A stretch of DNA of 64,000 bases from SZUA-100 sp965248135 (GCA_965248135.1 CBDFIN010000007.1:62001-126000), one strand, 5' to 3'; positions 9,356 to 18,531 are shown, counted from the first letter of the stretch. The notes: a model not told the origin generated them from the sequence alone. Translations and numbers: made by a program.

Positions 9356-9439
9356 TCGCGGGAATTGATGCGGGCCGCCCGATGATATCGGATTGTTTGT
9401 CCAATTGATTGAAATGGTGTAATTTTCACCACATTAGGG

Positions 9440-9468
9440 TTGACTGCAAGGGTTCAAGACAGTAGATA
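9440..9468 (+). promoter_or_regulatory. candidate promoter of the str operon (rpsL-rpsG-fusA-tuf)
   Basis: TTGACT (9440-9445) and TAGATA (9463-9468) are separated by exactly 17 bases, close to the housekeeping-sigma consensus. It lies about 285 bases upstream of rpsL in a 397-base gene-free stretch (9356-9752) with no other gene visible. A long 5' leader would result. Inference from motif and position only. Confidence 0.5.
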
Positions 9469-9752
9469 GCCGCCATTGAGGCCGATGTGAGTTGATTAGC
9501 CTCCGAAGCGGCTCGCTTTGGAAGATGTTGCTCAAACAAGGCCTGATCTAGAGAGCTAATGAACGATAAGCACGACCGATATTCGGTCCTCTGCGTTTTG
9601 AAGGTTTCCTCCACGAAGGTGTTTTTGTGGGACGGGGCCTTTCGTGCATGGTTATTGCGTTAATGCCGTTGAGCTGCTCGCAGGGCCGCAATTTGGGTGC
9701 CAAATGGAGATATCCGGATGGCGTTTGGAAGTAAATAAAAGGTTTCAACTCG

Positions 9753-10124
9753 ATGCCAACCATCAACCAACTGGTTCGCAAGCCGCGCAAGGCGCCGGTC
9801 AAGCGCAACAAGGTTCCGGCCATGGAGGCCTGTCCGCAGAAGCGGGGCGTTTGCACGCGCGTTTACACAACGACGCCGAAAAAACCGAACTCTGCTCTGC
9901 GTAAAGTGGCCAAGATAAGGCTGACTAATGGTTTTGAGGTCATCGGTTATATTCCGGGCGAGGGGCACAATCTGCAGGAGCACTCGGTCGTTATGATCCG
10001 TGGTGGCCGGGTAAAAGACCTTCCTGGTGTCCGCTATCATGTTATCCGTGGTGTGCTGGATACCCAGGGCGTTAAAGACCGCAAGCAGCGCCGCTCGAAA
10101 TACGGCGCCAAGCGTCCGAAATAG
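9753..10124 (+). CDS. rpsL: 30S ribosomal protein S12
   Basis: Small-subunit protein at the decoding centre, 123 residues, full length. The conserved N-terminus MPTINQLVRKPR, the TTTPKKPNSALRK loop and the C-terminal KYGAKRPK are present. The lysines in the PKKPNS loop, where streptomycin-resistance changes occur, are wild type. It is first gene of the str operon, 23 bases before rpsG. In many alphaproteobacteria it directly follows rpoC; here a sulfotransferase lies upstream instead. Confidence 0.98.
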   Translation: MPTINQLVRKPRKAPVKRNKVPAMEACPQKRGVCTRVYTTTPKKPNSALRKVAKIRLTNGFEVIGYIPGEGHNLQEHSVVMIRGGRVKDLPGVRYHVIRGVLDTQGVKDRKQRRSKYGAKRPK

Positions 10125-10147
10125 CGCCAGAAGAGAGATAATAAAGA

Positions 10148-10618
10148 ATGTCACGTCGTCACCGTGCAGAAAAACGCGAAGTAAACCCGGATCCAAAATA
10201 TGGCGACGTGGTTTTAAGCAAATTCATGAACTCAATTATGCTGGATGGCAAAAAGTCCATCGCGGAGCGCATTGTTTATGGCGCGTTGGATATTATGCAG
10301 GACAAAGCCAAGCAGGATCCGGTGCCAATGTTTCACACGGCGCTTGAAAATGTCAGCCCACAGCTGGAAGTTCGTTCCCGCCGGGTTGGTGGCGCCACCT
10401 ATCAGGTGCCTGTCGAGGTTCGTGTTGAACGCCGCCAGGCACTGGCCATTCGCTGGGTAATAATAGCTGCCCGCAATCGCAATGAATCAACCATGATCGA
10501 GCGCCTTTCCGGTGAACTCATGGATGCTGCAAACAATCGCGGCGCAGCGGTCAAAAAGCGGGAAGACACTCATCGCATGGCAGATGCCAACAAGGCATTC
10601 TCACACTATCGCTGGTAA
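10148..10618 (+). CDS. rpsG: 30S ribosomal protein S7
   Basis: Primary 16S rRNA binding protein that nucleates assembly of the small-subunit head and lines the E site. At 156 residues it is the usual bacterial length. It opens MSRRHRAEKRE and contains the conserved GGATYQVPVEV segment and the C-terminal AFSHYRW. It follows rpsL by 23 bases with AGAAGAGAG ahead of its ATG, and precedes fusA by 39 bases. In E. coli S7 represses its own operon; no such site can be judged here. Confidence 0.98.
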   Translation: MSRRHRAEKREVNPDPKYGDVVLSKFMNSIMLDGKKSIAERIVYGALDIMQDKAKQDPVPMFHTALENVSPQLEVRSRRVGGATYQVPVEVRVERRQALAIRWVIIAARNRNESTMIERLSGELMDAANNRGAAVKKREDTHRMADANKAFSHYRW

Positions 10619-10657
10619 AGATCGAATTACAGTTCGCAAGGTCGAAAAGACAACAAA

Positions 10658-12748
10658 ATGGCACGCACACACAAACTCGAAGACTATCGTAACTTTGGCA
10701 TCATGGCGCACATTGATGCTGGCAAGACGACGACGACTGAGCGCATCTTGTTCTATACGGGCAAGAGCCACAAAATCGGCGAAGTACACGACGGCGCGGC
10801 CACAATGGACTGGATGGAGCAGGAGCAGGAACGCGGCATCACCATCACCTCTGCAGCCACGACAACCTCGTGGGAGGGCCGCGATGGCAAAAAGCGTCGG
10901 TTCAACATTATTGACACGCCCGGCCATGTTGACTTTACTATTGAAGTCGAGCGGTCGTTGCGTGTGCTTGACGGCGCGATTGCTTTGTTGGACGCCAATG
11001 CAGGCGTTGAGCCGCAGACCGAGACAGTCTGGCGGCAGGCCAATCGCTACAACGTTCCAAGGATGATTTTTGTCAACAAGATGGACAAGATTGGGGCCGA
11101 TTTCTTTCGCTCGGTTGAAATGATCGAAGAACGCCTCGGTGCAGTGCCAATGGTTGTTCAGCTGCCGATTGGTGCGGAAAACCACTTTGCCGGTGTCGTT
11201 GACCTTATCGAGATGAAGGCTTTGGTCTGGAAATCGGAAAATCTTGGCGCTGAATGGGATGTGATGGACATTCCTGAAAATCTGCAAGATCAGGCCGAAG
11301 AGTATCGTGAAAAAATGATCGAGACCGCCGTCGAAATTGATGACGACGCGATGGAGGCTTATCTTGAGGGGGAAATGCCCGACAATGATCGTCTGCGAGA
11401 GCTCATTCGCCAGGGAACCATTGCTGTTCAGTTCTTCCCGGTATTGTGCGGTACTGCTTTTAAGAATAAAGGTGTGCAGCCGCTTCTTGATGCGGTGGGC
11501 GACTTCCTTCCAAGCCCGCTCGACGTGCCGGCGATCAAGGGTATTGATCCCAAGGACGAAAGCGAAACCGATCGCAAGTCATCCGATGATGAGCCCCTGT
11601 CCCTGCTTGCCTTTAAAATCATGAACGACCCGTTTGTTGGATCGCTGACCTTTTGCCGGATTTATTCGGGCAAGCTTGCGGCGGGATCGACATTGTTGAA
11701 TTCGGTCAAGGAAAAGAAAGAACGCATTGGCCGCATGCTGGAGATGCATTCCAATCACCGTGAGGATATCAAAGAGGCATTTGCCGGTGATATCGTTGCG
11801 ATTGCCGGTTTGAAGGAAACCACGACCGGCGATACACTGTGTGATCTGCTCAATCCGGTCATTCTGGAACGCATGGTGTTCCCCGAGCCGGTGATTGAAA
11901 TTGCCATTGAACCTAAAACCAAAGTGGATCAGGAAAAAATGGGCATTGCGCTCAATCGGCTTGCAGCCGAGGATCCTTCCTTCCGCGTCAAGTCAGATGA
12001 GGAATCGGGCCAGACCATCATTGCCGGCATGGGCGAATTGCACCTTGATATCCTGGTCGACCGGATGAAACGCGAATTTAAGGTTGAAGCAAATATCGGT
12101 GCGCCGCAAGTGGCCTATCGCGAAACCATTACCCGCGAGGCGGATATCGATTACACTCACAAAAAGCAGTCTGGCGGTTCTGGCCAGTTTGCCCGGGTGA
12201 AAATCATCTTTACTCCGAATAAGGAAAGTGAAGAATTCGAATTTATCTCCAGTGTTGTTGGTGGCAATGTGCCGAAGGAATATATTCCGGGAGTGGAAAA
12301 GGGCATCAAGTCGGTTTTGGATTCCGGGCCGATTGCAGGCTTCCCGATGCTGGGTGTGAAAGCCACACTTTATGATGGCGCTTATCACGATGTCGATTCA
12401 TCGGTACTGGCTTTCGAAATCGCTGCCCGGGCGGCCTTCCGCGAAGGCGCCCAAAAGGCTGGCGCCAAACTGCTGGAACCGATCATGAAGGTTGAGGTGG
12501 TAACGCCAGAACACTATATGGGTGATGTCATTGGTGATTTGAATTCCCGGCGGGGCCAGATTTCCGGCACCGAGGCCCGTGGCATTGACCAGATTGTCAA
12601 CGCGATGGTGCCATTGGCCAACATGTTTGGCTATGTCAACTCGCTGCGTTCTATGAGTCAGGGACGGGCACAATATACCATGACGTTTGATCACTATAAT
12701 CAGGTACCGCAGGCGGTTGCTGATGAAGTGATTCAAAAATACGCATAA
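10658..12748 (+). CDS. fusA: elongation factor G
   Basis: Ribosomal translocase GTPase, 696 residues. G1 is AHIDAGKTTTTE near the N-terminus, the switch-I region is RGITITSA, G3 is DTPGHVDF and G4 is NKMDK. Domains II to V follow, ending in the EF-G C-terminus with GRAQYTMTFDHY. Only one copy is in this window. It is 39 bases downstream of rpsG and 45 upstream of tuf. Confidence 0.98.
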   Translation: MARTHKLEDYRNFGIMAHIDAGKTTTTERILFYTGKSHKIGEVHDGAATMDWMEQEQERGITITSAATTTSWEGRDGKKRRFNIIDTPGHVDFTIEVERSLRVLDGAIALLDANAGVEPQTETVWRQANRYNVPRMIFVNKMDKIGADFFRSVEMIEERLGAVPMVVQLPIGAENHFAGVVDLIEMKALVWKSENLGAEWDVMDIPENLQDQAEEYREKMIETAVEIDDDAMEAYLEGEMPDNDRLRELIRQGTIAVQFFPVLCGTAFKNKGVQPLLDAVGDFLPSPLDVPAIKGIDPKDESETDRKSSDDEPLSLLAFKIMNDPFVGSLTFCRIYSGKLAAGSTLLNSVKEKKERIGRMLEMHSNHREDIKEAFAGDIVAIAGLKETTTGDTLCDLLNPVILERMVFPEPVIEIAIEPKTKVDQEKMGIALNRLAAEDPSFRVKSDEESGQTIIAGMGELHLDILVDRMKREFKVEANIGAPQVAYRETITREADIDYTHKKQSGGSGQFARVKIIFTPNKESEEFEFISSVVGGNVPKEYIPGVEKGIKSVLDSGPIAGFPMLGVKATLYDGAYHDVDSSVLAFEIAARAAFREGAQKAGAKLLEPIMKVEVVTPEHYMGDVIGDLNSRRGQISGTEARGIDQIVNAMVPLANMFGYVNSLRSMSQGRAQYTMTFDHYNQVPQAVADEVIQKYA

Positions 12749-12793
12749 CAACCAAAACTGTCGCAACAGACTCGCGAAAGATGGAGAGCCAAA

Positions 12794-13969
12794 ATGGCAA
12801 AAGCAAAGTTTGAACGCAACAAGCCGCACTGCAATATCGGTACTATCGGCCATGTTGACCATGGCAAGACGACGTTGACCGCGGCCATTACAAAATATTT
12901 TGGCGACTTTAAAGCTTATGAGGAAATTGATGGTGCGCCGGAAGAAAAAGCCCGCGGCATCACCATTTCGACGGCTCACGTTGAATATGAAACCGACGCC
13001 CGTCACTATGCCCATGTGGACTGCCCCGGTCACGCTGACTATGTCAAGAACATGATTACCGGTGCGGCTCAGATGGATGGTGGCATTTTGGTGGTTTCCG
13101 CTGCTGATGGCCCCATGCCACAGACCCGCGAGCACATTTTGTTGGCCCGCCAGGTTGGTGTACCCGCACTGGTGGTGTACCTCAACAAGGTTGACCAGGT
13201 CGACGATGAAGAGCTCTTGGAACTGGTCGATATGGAAGTACGTGAGCTTTTGAGCGACTATGAGTTCCCAGGCGACGATATTCCGATTATCAAGGGTTCG
13301 GCCCTTGCTGCCATGGAAGGTAACAACCCGGAAATCGGCGAGAATTCGGTGCGTGAGCTGATGGCGGCGGTTGATGAATATATACCGCAGCCGGAGCGTC
13401 CCATTGACCAGGCATTCCTGATGCCAATCGAAGACGTATTCTCGATTTCCGGGCGTGGTACGGTTGTTACCGGCAGGGTAGAGCGTGGTGTCATCAATAC
13501 CGGTGATGAAGTTGAAATCGTTGGTATCAAGGACACCAGAAAGACCACTTGTACCGGTGTGGAAATGTTCCGCAAGATCCTCGACCGTGGTGAAGCCGGT
13601 GACAATATCGGCGCGCTGATCCGTGGCGTGGACCGCAAGGAAGTGGAGCGCGGACAGGTGCTTTGTAAGCCTGGTTCGGTTACCCCGCACACCAAGTTTA
13701 CCGCCGAGGCCTACATTCTTACCAAAGATGAAGGTGGCCGCCATACGCCGTTCTTCACCAACTATCGGCCGCAGTTTTATTTTCGTACAACTGATGTCAC
13801 CGGTGTGGTGAGCCTTCCTGAAGGTACAGAAATGGTAATGCCCGGTGACAATGTTGAAATGTCAGTCGAACTGATCGTCCCGATCGCCATGGAAGATCGT
13901 CTTCGCTTCGCTATCCGCGAAGGCGGGCGCACCGTTGGCTCGGGCATTGTCAGCCAGATCGTCGAATAA
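12794..13969 (+). CDS. tuf: elongation factor Tu
   Basis: GTPase that carries aminoacyl-tRNA to the ribosome, 391 residues. G1 GHVDHGKTTLT, RGITIST, DCPGHADY and NKVDQ are all present, with domain II GRGTVVTGRVERG and the C-terminal GRTVGSGIVSQI. Strong AGGAAAG-like spacing is lacking, but GATGGAGAGCC precedes the ATG. Many alphaproteobacteria have a second copy near tRNA-Trp and secE; none is seen beside the tRNA-Trp here. Confidence 0.98.
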   Translation: MAKAKFERNKPHCNIGTIGHVDHGKTTLTAAITKYFGDFKAYEEIDGAPEEKARGITISTAHVEYETDARHYAHVDCPGHADYVKNMITGAAQMDGGILVVSAADGPMPQTREHILLARQVGVPALVVYLNKVDQVDDEELLELVDMEVRELLSDYEFPGDDIPIIKGSALAAMEGNNPEIGENSVRELMAAVDEYIPQPERPIDQAFLMPIEDVFSISGRGTVVTGRVERGVINTGDEVEIVGIKDTRKTTCTGVEMFRKILDRGEAGDNIGALIRGVDRKEVERGQVLCKPGSVTPHTKFTAEAYILTKDEGGRHTPFFTNYRPQFYFRTTDVTGVVSLPEGTEMVMPGDNVEMSVELIVPIAMEDRLRFAIREGGRTVGSGIVSQIVE

Positions 13970-14002
13970 CTGCCTCAACCGAAATCGGAAAGTCAGAAAT
14001 CA

Positions 14003-14105
14003 GAAATCAGAAGGAGAAAATCAGAAGAAAAGCTTTCGATCGCTAGTGATTGGATGGTTCCCATAACGGTTTCGTTATGGCTTCCGGTTGCCGACTTCTG
14101 ATTTC
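14003..14105. repeat. nested inverted repeats between tuf and rpsJ
   Basis: An 11-base inverted repeat, GAAATCAGAAG (14003-14013) and CTTCTGATTTC (14095-14105), encloses a second perfect hairpin CCATAACG-GTTT-CGTTATGG (14061-14080). The left arm sits in a run of short TCAGAAA-type direct repeats (13991-14028). Neither stem is followed by a T run, so it is not a plain intrinsic terminator. It ends just before the rpsJ ribosome site and could affect transcript processing or rpsJ translation. Confidence 0.6.
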
Positions 14106-14126
14106 CATTTTCCGAAGGAAAAACCA

Positions 14127-14435
14127 ATGAATGGCCAAAACATCCGCATTCGCCTAAAGGCGTTTGATCATCGTATCCTGGATACTTCGACCAAGGAGAT
14201 TGTCTCAACGGCGAAGCGTACGGGTGCGCAGGTGCGTGGTCCCGTACCGCTGCCGACACGGATTGAAAAATACACGGTCAACCGTTCTCCTCACATTGAC
14301 AAGAAAAGCCGCGAACAGTTCGAAATACGGACCCATAAGCGTTTGCTGGATATTGTTGATCCAACACCGCAAACGGTCGACGCGCTGATGAAGCTCGATC
14401 TGGCTGCCGGTGTTGATGTGGAGATCAAACTATAA
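14127..14435 (+). CDS. rpsJ: 30S ribosomal protein S10
   Basis: Small-subunit head protein, also the NusE partner of NusB in antitermination, 102 residues. It starts MNGQNIRIRLKAFDHR and contains the conserved GPVPLPTRIEKYTV and RTHKRL. An open frame reaches back to 14088, but the family start is the ATG at 14127, preceded by GAAGGAAAAA. It heads the S10 cluster; a 143-base gap follows before rplC. Confidence 0.98.
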   Translation: MNGQNIRIRLKAFDHRILDTSTKEIVSTAKRTGAQVRGPVPLPTRIEKYTVNRSPHIDKKSREQFEIRTHKRLLDIVDPTPQTVDALMKLDLAAGVDVEIKL

Positions 14436-14578
14436 CACCAGCCGACCGGTCGCCGCTGATGTCGGCAGTGACCGGAAGAACTGGTGGAGGGTTCCGGATC
14501 GGTTTCCTGAACCTGCAAAATGAAACAACGGGGACTTGCTGAATAGTTCAGGCGACGTCTCACTAGAGGAATGAACCA

Positions 14579-15316
14579 ATGCGTTCAGGTGTGATAGCAC
14601 AGAAGATGGGAATGACCCGCATTTACACCGATGAAGGTGTTAATGTGCCGGTGACAGTGCTCAAGATGGAGAACTGTCAGGTCGTTTCGCAGAAAACGGC
14701 TGACAAGAACGGCTATACGGCGGTGCAACTCGGCGTTGGCGCTGCTAAGGTCAAGAATGTGACCAAGCCGATGCGCGGACATTTTGCCGTCGCCAAGGTG
14801 GAGCCAAAACGCAAGCTGGCGGAATTCCGGGTTTCTCCGGAAAACATGATTGATGTTGGTGAGGAAATTACCGCTGATCACTATTTCGATGGCCAGTATG
14901 TCGATGTTTCAGGTGTTTCGATCGGCAAGGGCTTTGCCGGCGCCATGAAGCGTCACAACTTTCGCGGTTTGCGTGCCTCGCATGGTGTTTCCATTTCGCA
15001 TCGTTCGCATGGTTCAACCGGACAATGCCAGGATCCTGGCAAGGTGTTTAAGGGAAAGAAGATGGCCGGCCACATGGGCGCAACGCGCGTGACAACGCAA
15101 AACCTGCAGGTTGTTCGCACCGATGTCGACCGGGGTCTGATCCTCATCAAGGGAGCGGTTCCCGGTTCCAAGGGTGGCTGGGTTACGATCAAAGACGCTG
15201 TCAAAAAGGCGGTGCCGGAAAATGTTGTTCTGCCCGGGGCGCTTCGTTCAGCTGCTGCAACAGCGCAGACGGCGGCCGATGAAGCTGGGGCCGAAATGAA
15301 GGGCGATGAGGCATGA
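14579..15316 (+). CDS. rplC: 50S ribosomal protein L3
   Basis: Large-subunit assembly initiator near the peptidyl-transferase centre, 245 residues. The family core GSTGQCQDPGKVFKGKKMAGH is intact, including the Gln that PrmB methylates in other bacteria. The tail after about residue 215 is Ala/Glu/Asp-rich and longer than in E. coli (209 residues), a common alphaproteobacterial feature. AGAGGAATG precedes the ATG. It overlaps rplD by four bases (ATGA). Confidence 0.97.
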   Translation: MRSGVIAQKMGMTRIYTDEGVNVPVTVLKMENCQVVSQKTADKNGYTAVQLGVGAAKVKNVTKPMRGHFAVAKVEPKRKLAEFRVSPENMIDVGEEITADHYFDGQYVDVSGVSIGKGFAGAMKRHNFRGLRASHGVSISHRSHGSTGQCQDPGKVFKGKKMAGHMGATRVTTQNLQVVRTDVDRGLILIKGAVPGSKGGWVTIKDAVKKAVPENVVLPGALRSAAATAQTAADEAGAEMKGDEA

Positions 15317-15933
15317 AACTCAATGTGATCAAATTGGACGGTGCCAAGGCTGGTTCGGTCGAATTGACTGATGCCGTATTCGGCCTTGATCCGCGCTCGG
15401 ATATCTTGCAGCGCATGATCCGTTATCAACTGGCTAAGCGCCGATCTGGCAACCATCACACCAAGGGTCGTTCCGACGTAAACCGGACCGGCGCCAAAAT
15501 CTACCGCCAAAAAGGCACCGGTAATGCCCGCCATCATTCTGCTGCTGCACCGATTTTTCGTGGCGGTGGCAAGGCGCATGGACCAAAGACGCGTGACCAT
15601 GCCCATGATTTGCCGAAGAAATTCCGTGCCCTGGCCTTGCGGCACGCTTTGTCAAGCAAGGTAAAGGATGAAACGCTGGTGGTTTTGGACGACGCGGTTG
15701 CCAAGGAGGCGAAAACGGCTGCCCTGCGTGATCAGTTGGCAAAACTCGGCTGGACCAATGCTCTGGTTATCGGTGGTGCCGAGATTGATGAAAATTTCAA
15801 GCTGGCTGCCAGAAATATTCCGCAAATCGATGTGCTGCCTATTCAGGGTATCAATGTATATGACATTTTGCGTCGTGAGAAACTGGTGCTGACAAAGACT
15901 GCCGTCGAAGCCCTTGAGGAGCGTTTTAAATGA
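15313..15933 (+). CDS. rplD: 50S ribosomal protein L4
   Basis: Large-subunit protein lining the exit tunnel, 206 residues. The extended loop with GTGNARHHSAAAPIFRGGG is present, ending in a globular C-terminus. Start and stop overlap rplC and rplW by four bases each (ATGA junctions), so the three are translationally coupled. In E. coli L4 autoregulates the S10 operon; no L4-responsive leader can be identified here. Confidence 0.97.
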   Translation: MKLNVIKLDGAKAGSVELTDAVFGLDPRSDILQRMIRYQLAKRRSGNHHTKGRSDVNRTGAKIYRQKGTGNARHHSAAAPIFRGGGKAHGPKTRDHAHDLPKKFRALALRHALSSKVKDETLVVLDDAVAKEAKTAALRDQLAKLGWTNALVIGGAEIDENFKLAARNIPQIDVLPIQGINVYDILRREKLVLTKTAVEALEERFK

Positions 15934-16223
15934 GCGAGATTCATAATTACGACGTGATCCGCTCGCCGGCGATTACCGAAAAAGCAACGGTGGCAAGTGA
16001 GAATGATCAGGTCGTCTTCAACGTTGCACCGGACGCGACCAAGCCGGAGATTAAGCGTGCGGTCGAGGGGCTGTTCGGCGTCAAGGTAAAGAGCGTCAAC
16101 ACCCTTGTTCGCAAGGGCAAAATCAAACGCTTTCGTGGGCATTTGGGCAAACAAAGCAATGTAAAAAAAGCGGTAGTGACTTTGGCTGAAGGTCAGTCGA
16201 TCGACGTGACAACGGGATTATAG
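15930..16223 (+). CDS. rplW: 50S ribosomal protein L23
   Basis: Protein at the tunnel exit that docks trigger factor and SRP, 97 residues. It contains IRSPAITEKAT near the start and the conserved VKSVNTLVRKGK and RGHLGKQSNVKKAVVTL. Coupled to rplD by ATGA and separated from rplB by 45 bases. Confidence 0.97.
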   Translation: MSEIHNYDVIRSPAITEKATVASENDQVVFNVAPDATKPEIKRAVEGLFGVKVKSVNTLVRKGKIKRFRGHLGKQSNVKKAVVTLAEGQSIDVTTGL

Positions 16224-16268
16224 GACAAGGGTCCAGTATGACCTTGCGGGAATACTGGAAGTAGAACC

Positions 16269-17102
16269 ATGGCATTGAAGAAATACAATCCGACGACCCC
16301 GGGTCAGCGTCAACTTGTGACCGTTGATCGTTCCGGTCTATGGAAAGGCAAGCCGGTCAAGTCATTGACCGAAGGTCTTACCAGGAGCGGTGGCCGAAAC
16401 AACCTTGGGCGCATGACCGGGCGTCACCGCGGCGGTGGCCACAAGCGGACCTATCGCATGATCGATTTCAAACGTAACAAGCTGGACGTTGCGGCAGTTG
16501 TCGAGCGGATTGAATATGATCCCAATCGCACCGCATTCATCGCGCTGATCAAATATGATGATGGCGAACTGTCCTATATTCTGGCGCCTCAGCGGCTTGC
16601 CGCCGGCGATACTGTGATTGCCGCCAAGTCGGCTGATGTGAAGCCGGGCAATGCCATGCCGCTTTCGGCTGTTCCGGTGGGTACGATTATTCACAATGTG
16701 GAAATGAAGCCGGGCAAGGGTGGTCAGATTGCTCGTTCTGCCGGCACCTATGCCCAGTTAGTGGGCCGTGATGGCACCTATGCCATCTTGCGGCTCAATT
16801 CAGGCGAACAACGGTTGATTTTGGCCAGTTGCATGGCGACTGTGGGTGCTGTTTCAAATCCCGACAATTCCAACACCAGTCTCGGTAAAGCCGGTCGCTC
16901 GCGCTGGCTTGGCCGCAGACCCGGTGTTCGCGGTGTTGCAATGAACCCGGTCGACCATCCCCATGGTGGTGGCGAGGGCCGTTCCTCAGGGGGCCGTCAT
17001 CCGGTTTCGCCCTGGGGCAAGCCGACCAAAGGCAAGCGTACCCGGTCAAATAGATCTACCGATAAATTTATCATGCGCTCACGTCACAAGCGCAAGAAGT
17101 AA
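16269..17102 (+). CDS. rplB: 50S ribosomal protein L2
   Basis: Highly conserved 23S rRNA-binding protein needed for subunit association and peptidyl transfer, 277 residues. KKYNPTTPGQR opens it, and the C-terminal MNPVDHPHGGGEGR holds the conserved His of the family. The basic tail SRHKRKK is complete. GGAAGTAGAACC precedes the ATG; rpsS follows 12 bases later. Confidence 0.98.
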   Translation: MALKKYNPTTPGQRQLVTVDRSGLWKGKPVKSLTEGLTRSGGRNNLGRMTGRHRGGGHKRTYRMIDFKRNKLDVAAVVERIEYDPNRTAFIALIKYDDGELSYILAPQRLAAGDTVIAAKSADVKPGNAMPLSAVPVGTIIHNVEMKPGKGGQIARSAGTYAQLVGRDGTYAILRLNSGEQRLILASCMATVGAVSNPDNSNTSLGKAGRSRWLGRRPGVRGVAMNPVDHPHGGGEGRSSGGRHPVSPWGKPTKGKRTRSNRSTDKFIMRSRHKRKK

Positions 17103-17114
17103 GGAAAACGACAC

Positions 17115-17393
17115 GTGTCCCGTTCTGTTTGGAAAGGCCCTTTTGTTGACGGTTATCTGCTCAAGAAAGCAGACAAGGTTCGTGAATCAGGCCGCAATGA
17201 AGTGATCAAGACCTGGAGCAGACGCTCGACTATCCTGCCGCAATTCGTCGGCCTGACATTCGGCGTCTACAACGGTCAAAAGCATATCCCGGTGTCTGTG
17301 TCAGAAGACATGGTCGGCCACAAATTCGGCGAGTTTTCACCGACCCGTACATACTACGGCCATGCCGCCGACAAGAAGGCTAAGAGGAAGTAA
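17115..17393 (+). CDS. rpsS: 30S ribosomal protein S19
   Basis: Small-subunit head protein contacting S13 and the A-site finger, 92 residues. It reads SRSVWKGPFVDGYLLKK and ends FGEFSPTRTYYGH plus a basic tail. The start is GTG at 17115, with AAGGAAAA ten bases upstream; there is no in-frame ATG nearby that keeps the family N-terminus. It precedes rplV by two bases. Confidence 0.97.
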   Translation: MSRSVWKGPFVDGYLLKKADKVRESGRNEVIKTWSRRSTILPQFVGLTFGVYNGQKHIPVSVSEDMVGHKFGEFSPTRTYYGHAADKKAKRK

Positions 17394-17395
17394 TC

Positions 17396-17791
17396 ATGGG
17401 CAAGCCAAAGCGCCAACGTACACTCGAAGACAACGAGGCGAAGGCGGTTCACCGTACCATTCGCGTCAGCCCGCAGAAGCTCAATCTTGTGGTAGCGACT
17501 ATCCGTGGCAAGAAAGCCAAAACGGCGCTGGCGGAATTGGAGTTCTCGCGCAAACGGATTGCCGAGACGGTGCGCAAGTGTCTGCTTTCGGCCATTTCTA
17601 ACGCCGACAACAACCATGATCTTGACGTTGACAGCCTGGTTGTCGCCGAAGCGCATGTCGGCAAGGCTCTGGTTATGAAGCGTTTCATGGCGCGTGGCCG
17701 TGGCCGTTCAAGCCAGATTCTCAAACCGTTTTCCCATTTGACAATTATTGTTCGCGAAGTCGATGACGAAACCGCCGGGGAGGCTGCATAA
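17396..17791 (+). CDS. rplV: 50S ribosomal protein L22
   Basis: Large-subunit protein with a long beta-hairpin in the exit tunnel, 131 residues. Conserved IRVSPQKLNLVV and the hairpin with GRGRSSQILKPFSHLTIIV are present. The stop shares its last base with the rpsC start (TAATG). AAGAGGAAG lies before its ATG. Confidence 0.97.
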   Translation: MGKPKRQRTLEDNEAKAVHRTIRVSPQKLNLVVATIRGKKAKTALAELEFSRKRIAETVRKCLLSAISNADNNHDLDVDSLVVAEAHVGKALVMKRFMARGRGRSSQILKPFSHLTIIVREVDDETAGEAA

Positions 17792-18513
17792 TGGGCCAGA
17801 AAATTAATCCAATCAGCTTCCGTCTGGGCATTAACCGCACGTGGGATTCGCGTTGGTTCGCTGGCAAGGGAGAATATGGTGTTCTGCTTCATCAGGACAT
17901 CAAGATTCGTGAATTTATCGAGCGCGAATTGAAAGCTGCATCGATTTCCAAGGTTGTAATCGAGCGACCGCACAAAAAGTGCCGTATCACCATCCATTCG
18001 GCCCGGCCCGGCATCATTATCGGTAAAAAGGGCGCCGATATTGAAAAGCTGAAACAAAAAATCACCAAGATGACCGATTCCGAGGTGCATCTGAACATCG
18101 TTGAGATCCGCAAACCAGAGATCGATGCAACCATTGTGGCCCAGTCGATTGCCCAGCAACTGGAGCGCCGGGTGGCGTTTCGTCGGGCGATGAAAAGGGC
18201 GGTTCAGTCGGCCATGCGGCTTGGGGCTGGCGGTATCCGGATCAATTGCGGTGGCCGGTTGGGCGGCGCTGAAATTGCCCGCATGGAATGGTATCGTGAA
18301 GGACGTGTGCCGCTTCAGACCATGCGTTCCGATATCGACTACGGTACCGCGGAAGCGGTGACTGCTTACGGTATTTGTGGCGTCAAGGTGTGGATATTCA
18401 AGGGCGAAATTCTGGAACATGATCCTATGGCATCAGAACGCCGTTCGATTGAAGGCCAGGAACAGGGTTCTGGTGGTCGTCGTCGTGAGGGCGCCGGCGG
18501 ACCACGCAGGTAA
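17791..18513 (+). CDS. rpsC: 30S ribosomal protein S3
   Basis: mRNA-entry-site protein of the small subunit, 240 residues. It begins MGQKINPISFRLGINR, has the KH-type GXXG region ARPGIIIGKKGADIEKL and the C-terminal domain with GGRLGGAEIAR and EWYREGRVPLQT. The last 25 residues are Gly/Arg/Glu-rich, typical for this group. Coupled to rplV by one-base overlap. Confidence 0.98.
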   Translation: MGQKINPISFRLGINRTWDSRWFAGKGEYGVLLHQDIKIREFIERELKAASISKVVIERPHKKCRITIHSARPGIIIGKKGADIEKLKQKITKMTDSEVHLNIVEIRKPEIDATIVAQSIAQQLERRVAFRRAMKRAVQSAMRLGAGGIRINCGGRLGGAEIARMEWYREGRVPLQTMRSDIDYGTAEAVTAYGICGVKVWIFKGEILEHDPMASERRSIEGQEQGSGGRRREGAGGPRR

Positions 18514-18531
18514 TTTGAGGACTGAATTAAG

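Noticed and set aside
12398..13744. 448-codon open frame on the minus strand opposite tuf and the end of fusA
   Set aside because: It is the mirror of two unmistakable elongation-factor genes; its product has no recognisable family and no ribosome site.
14061..14080. Perfect hairpin after tuf as a transcription terminator
   Set aside because: No T run follows, and the stem is nested in a larger inverted repeat ahead of rpsJ.
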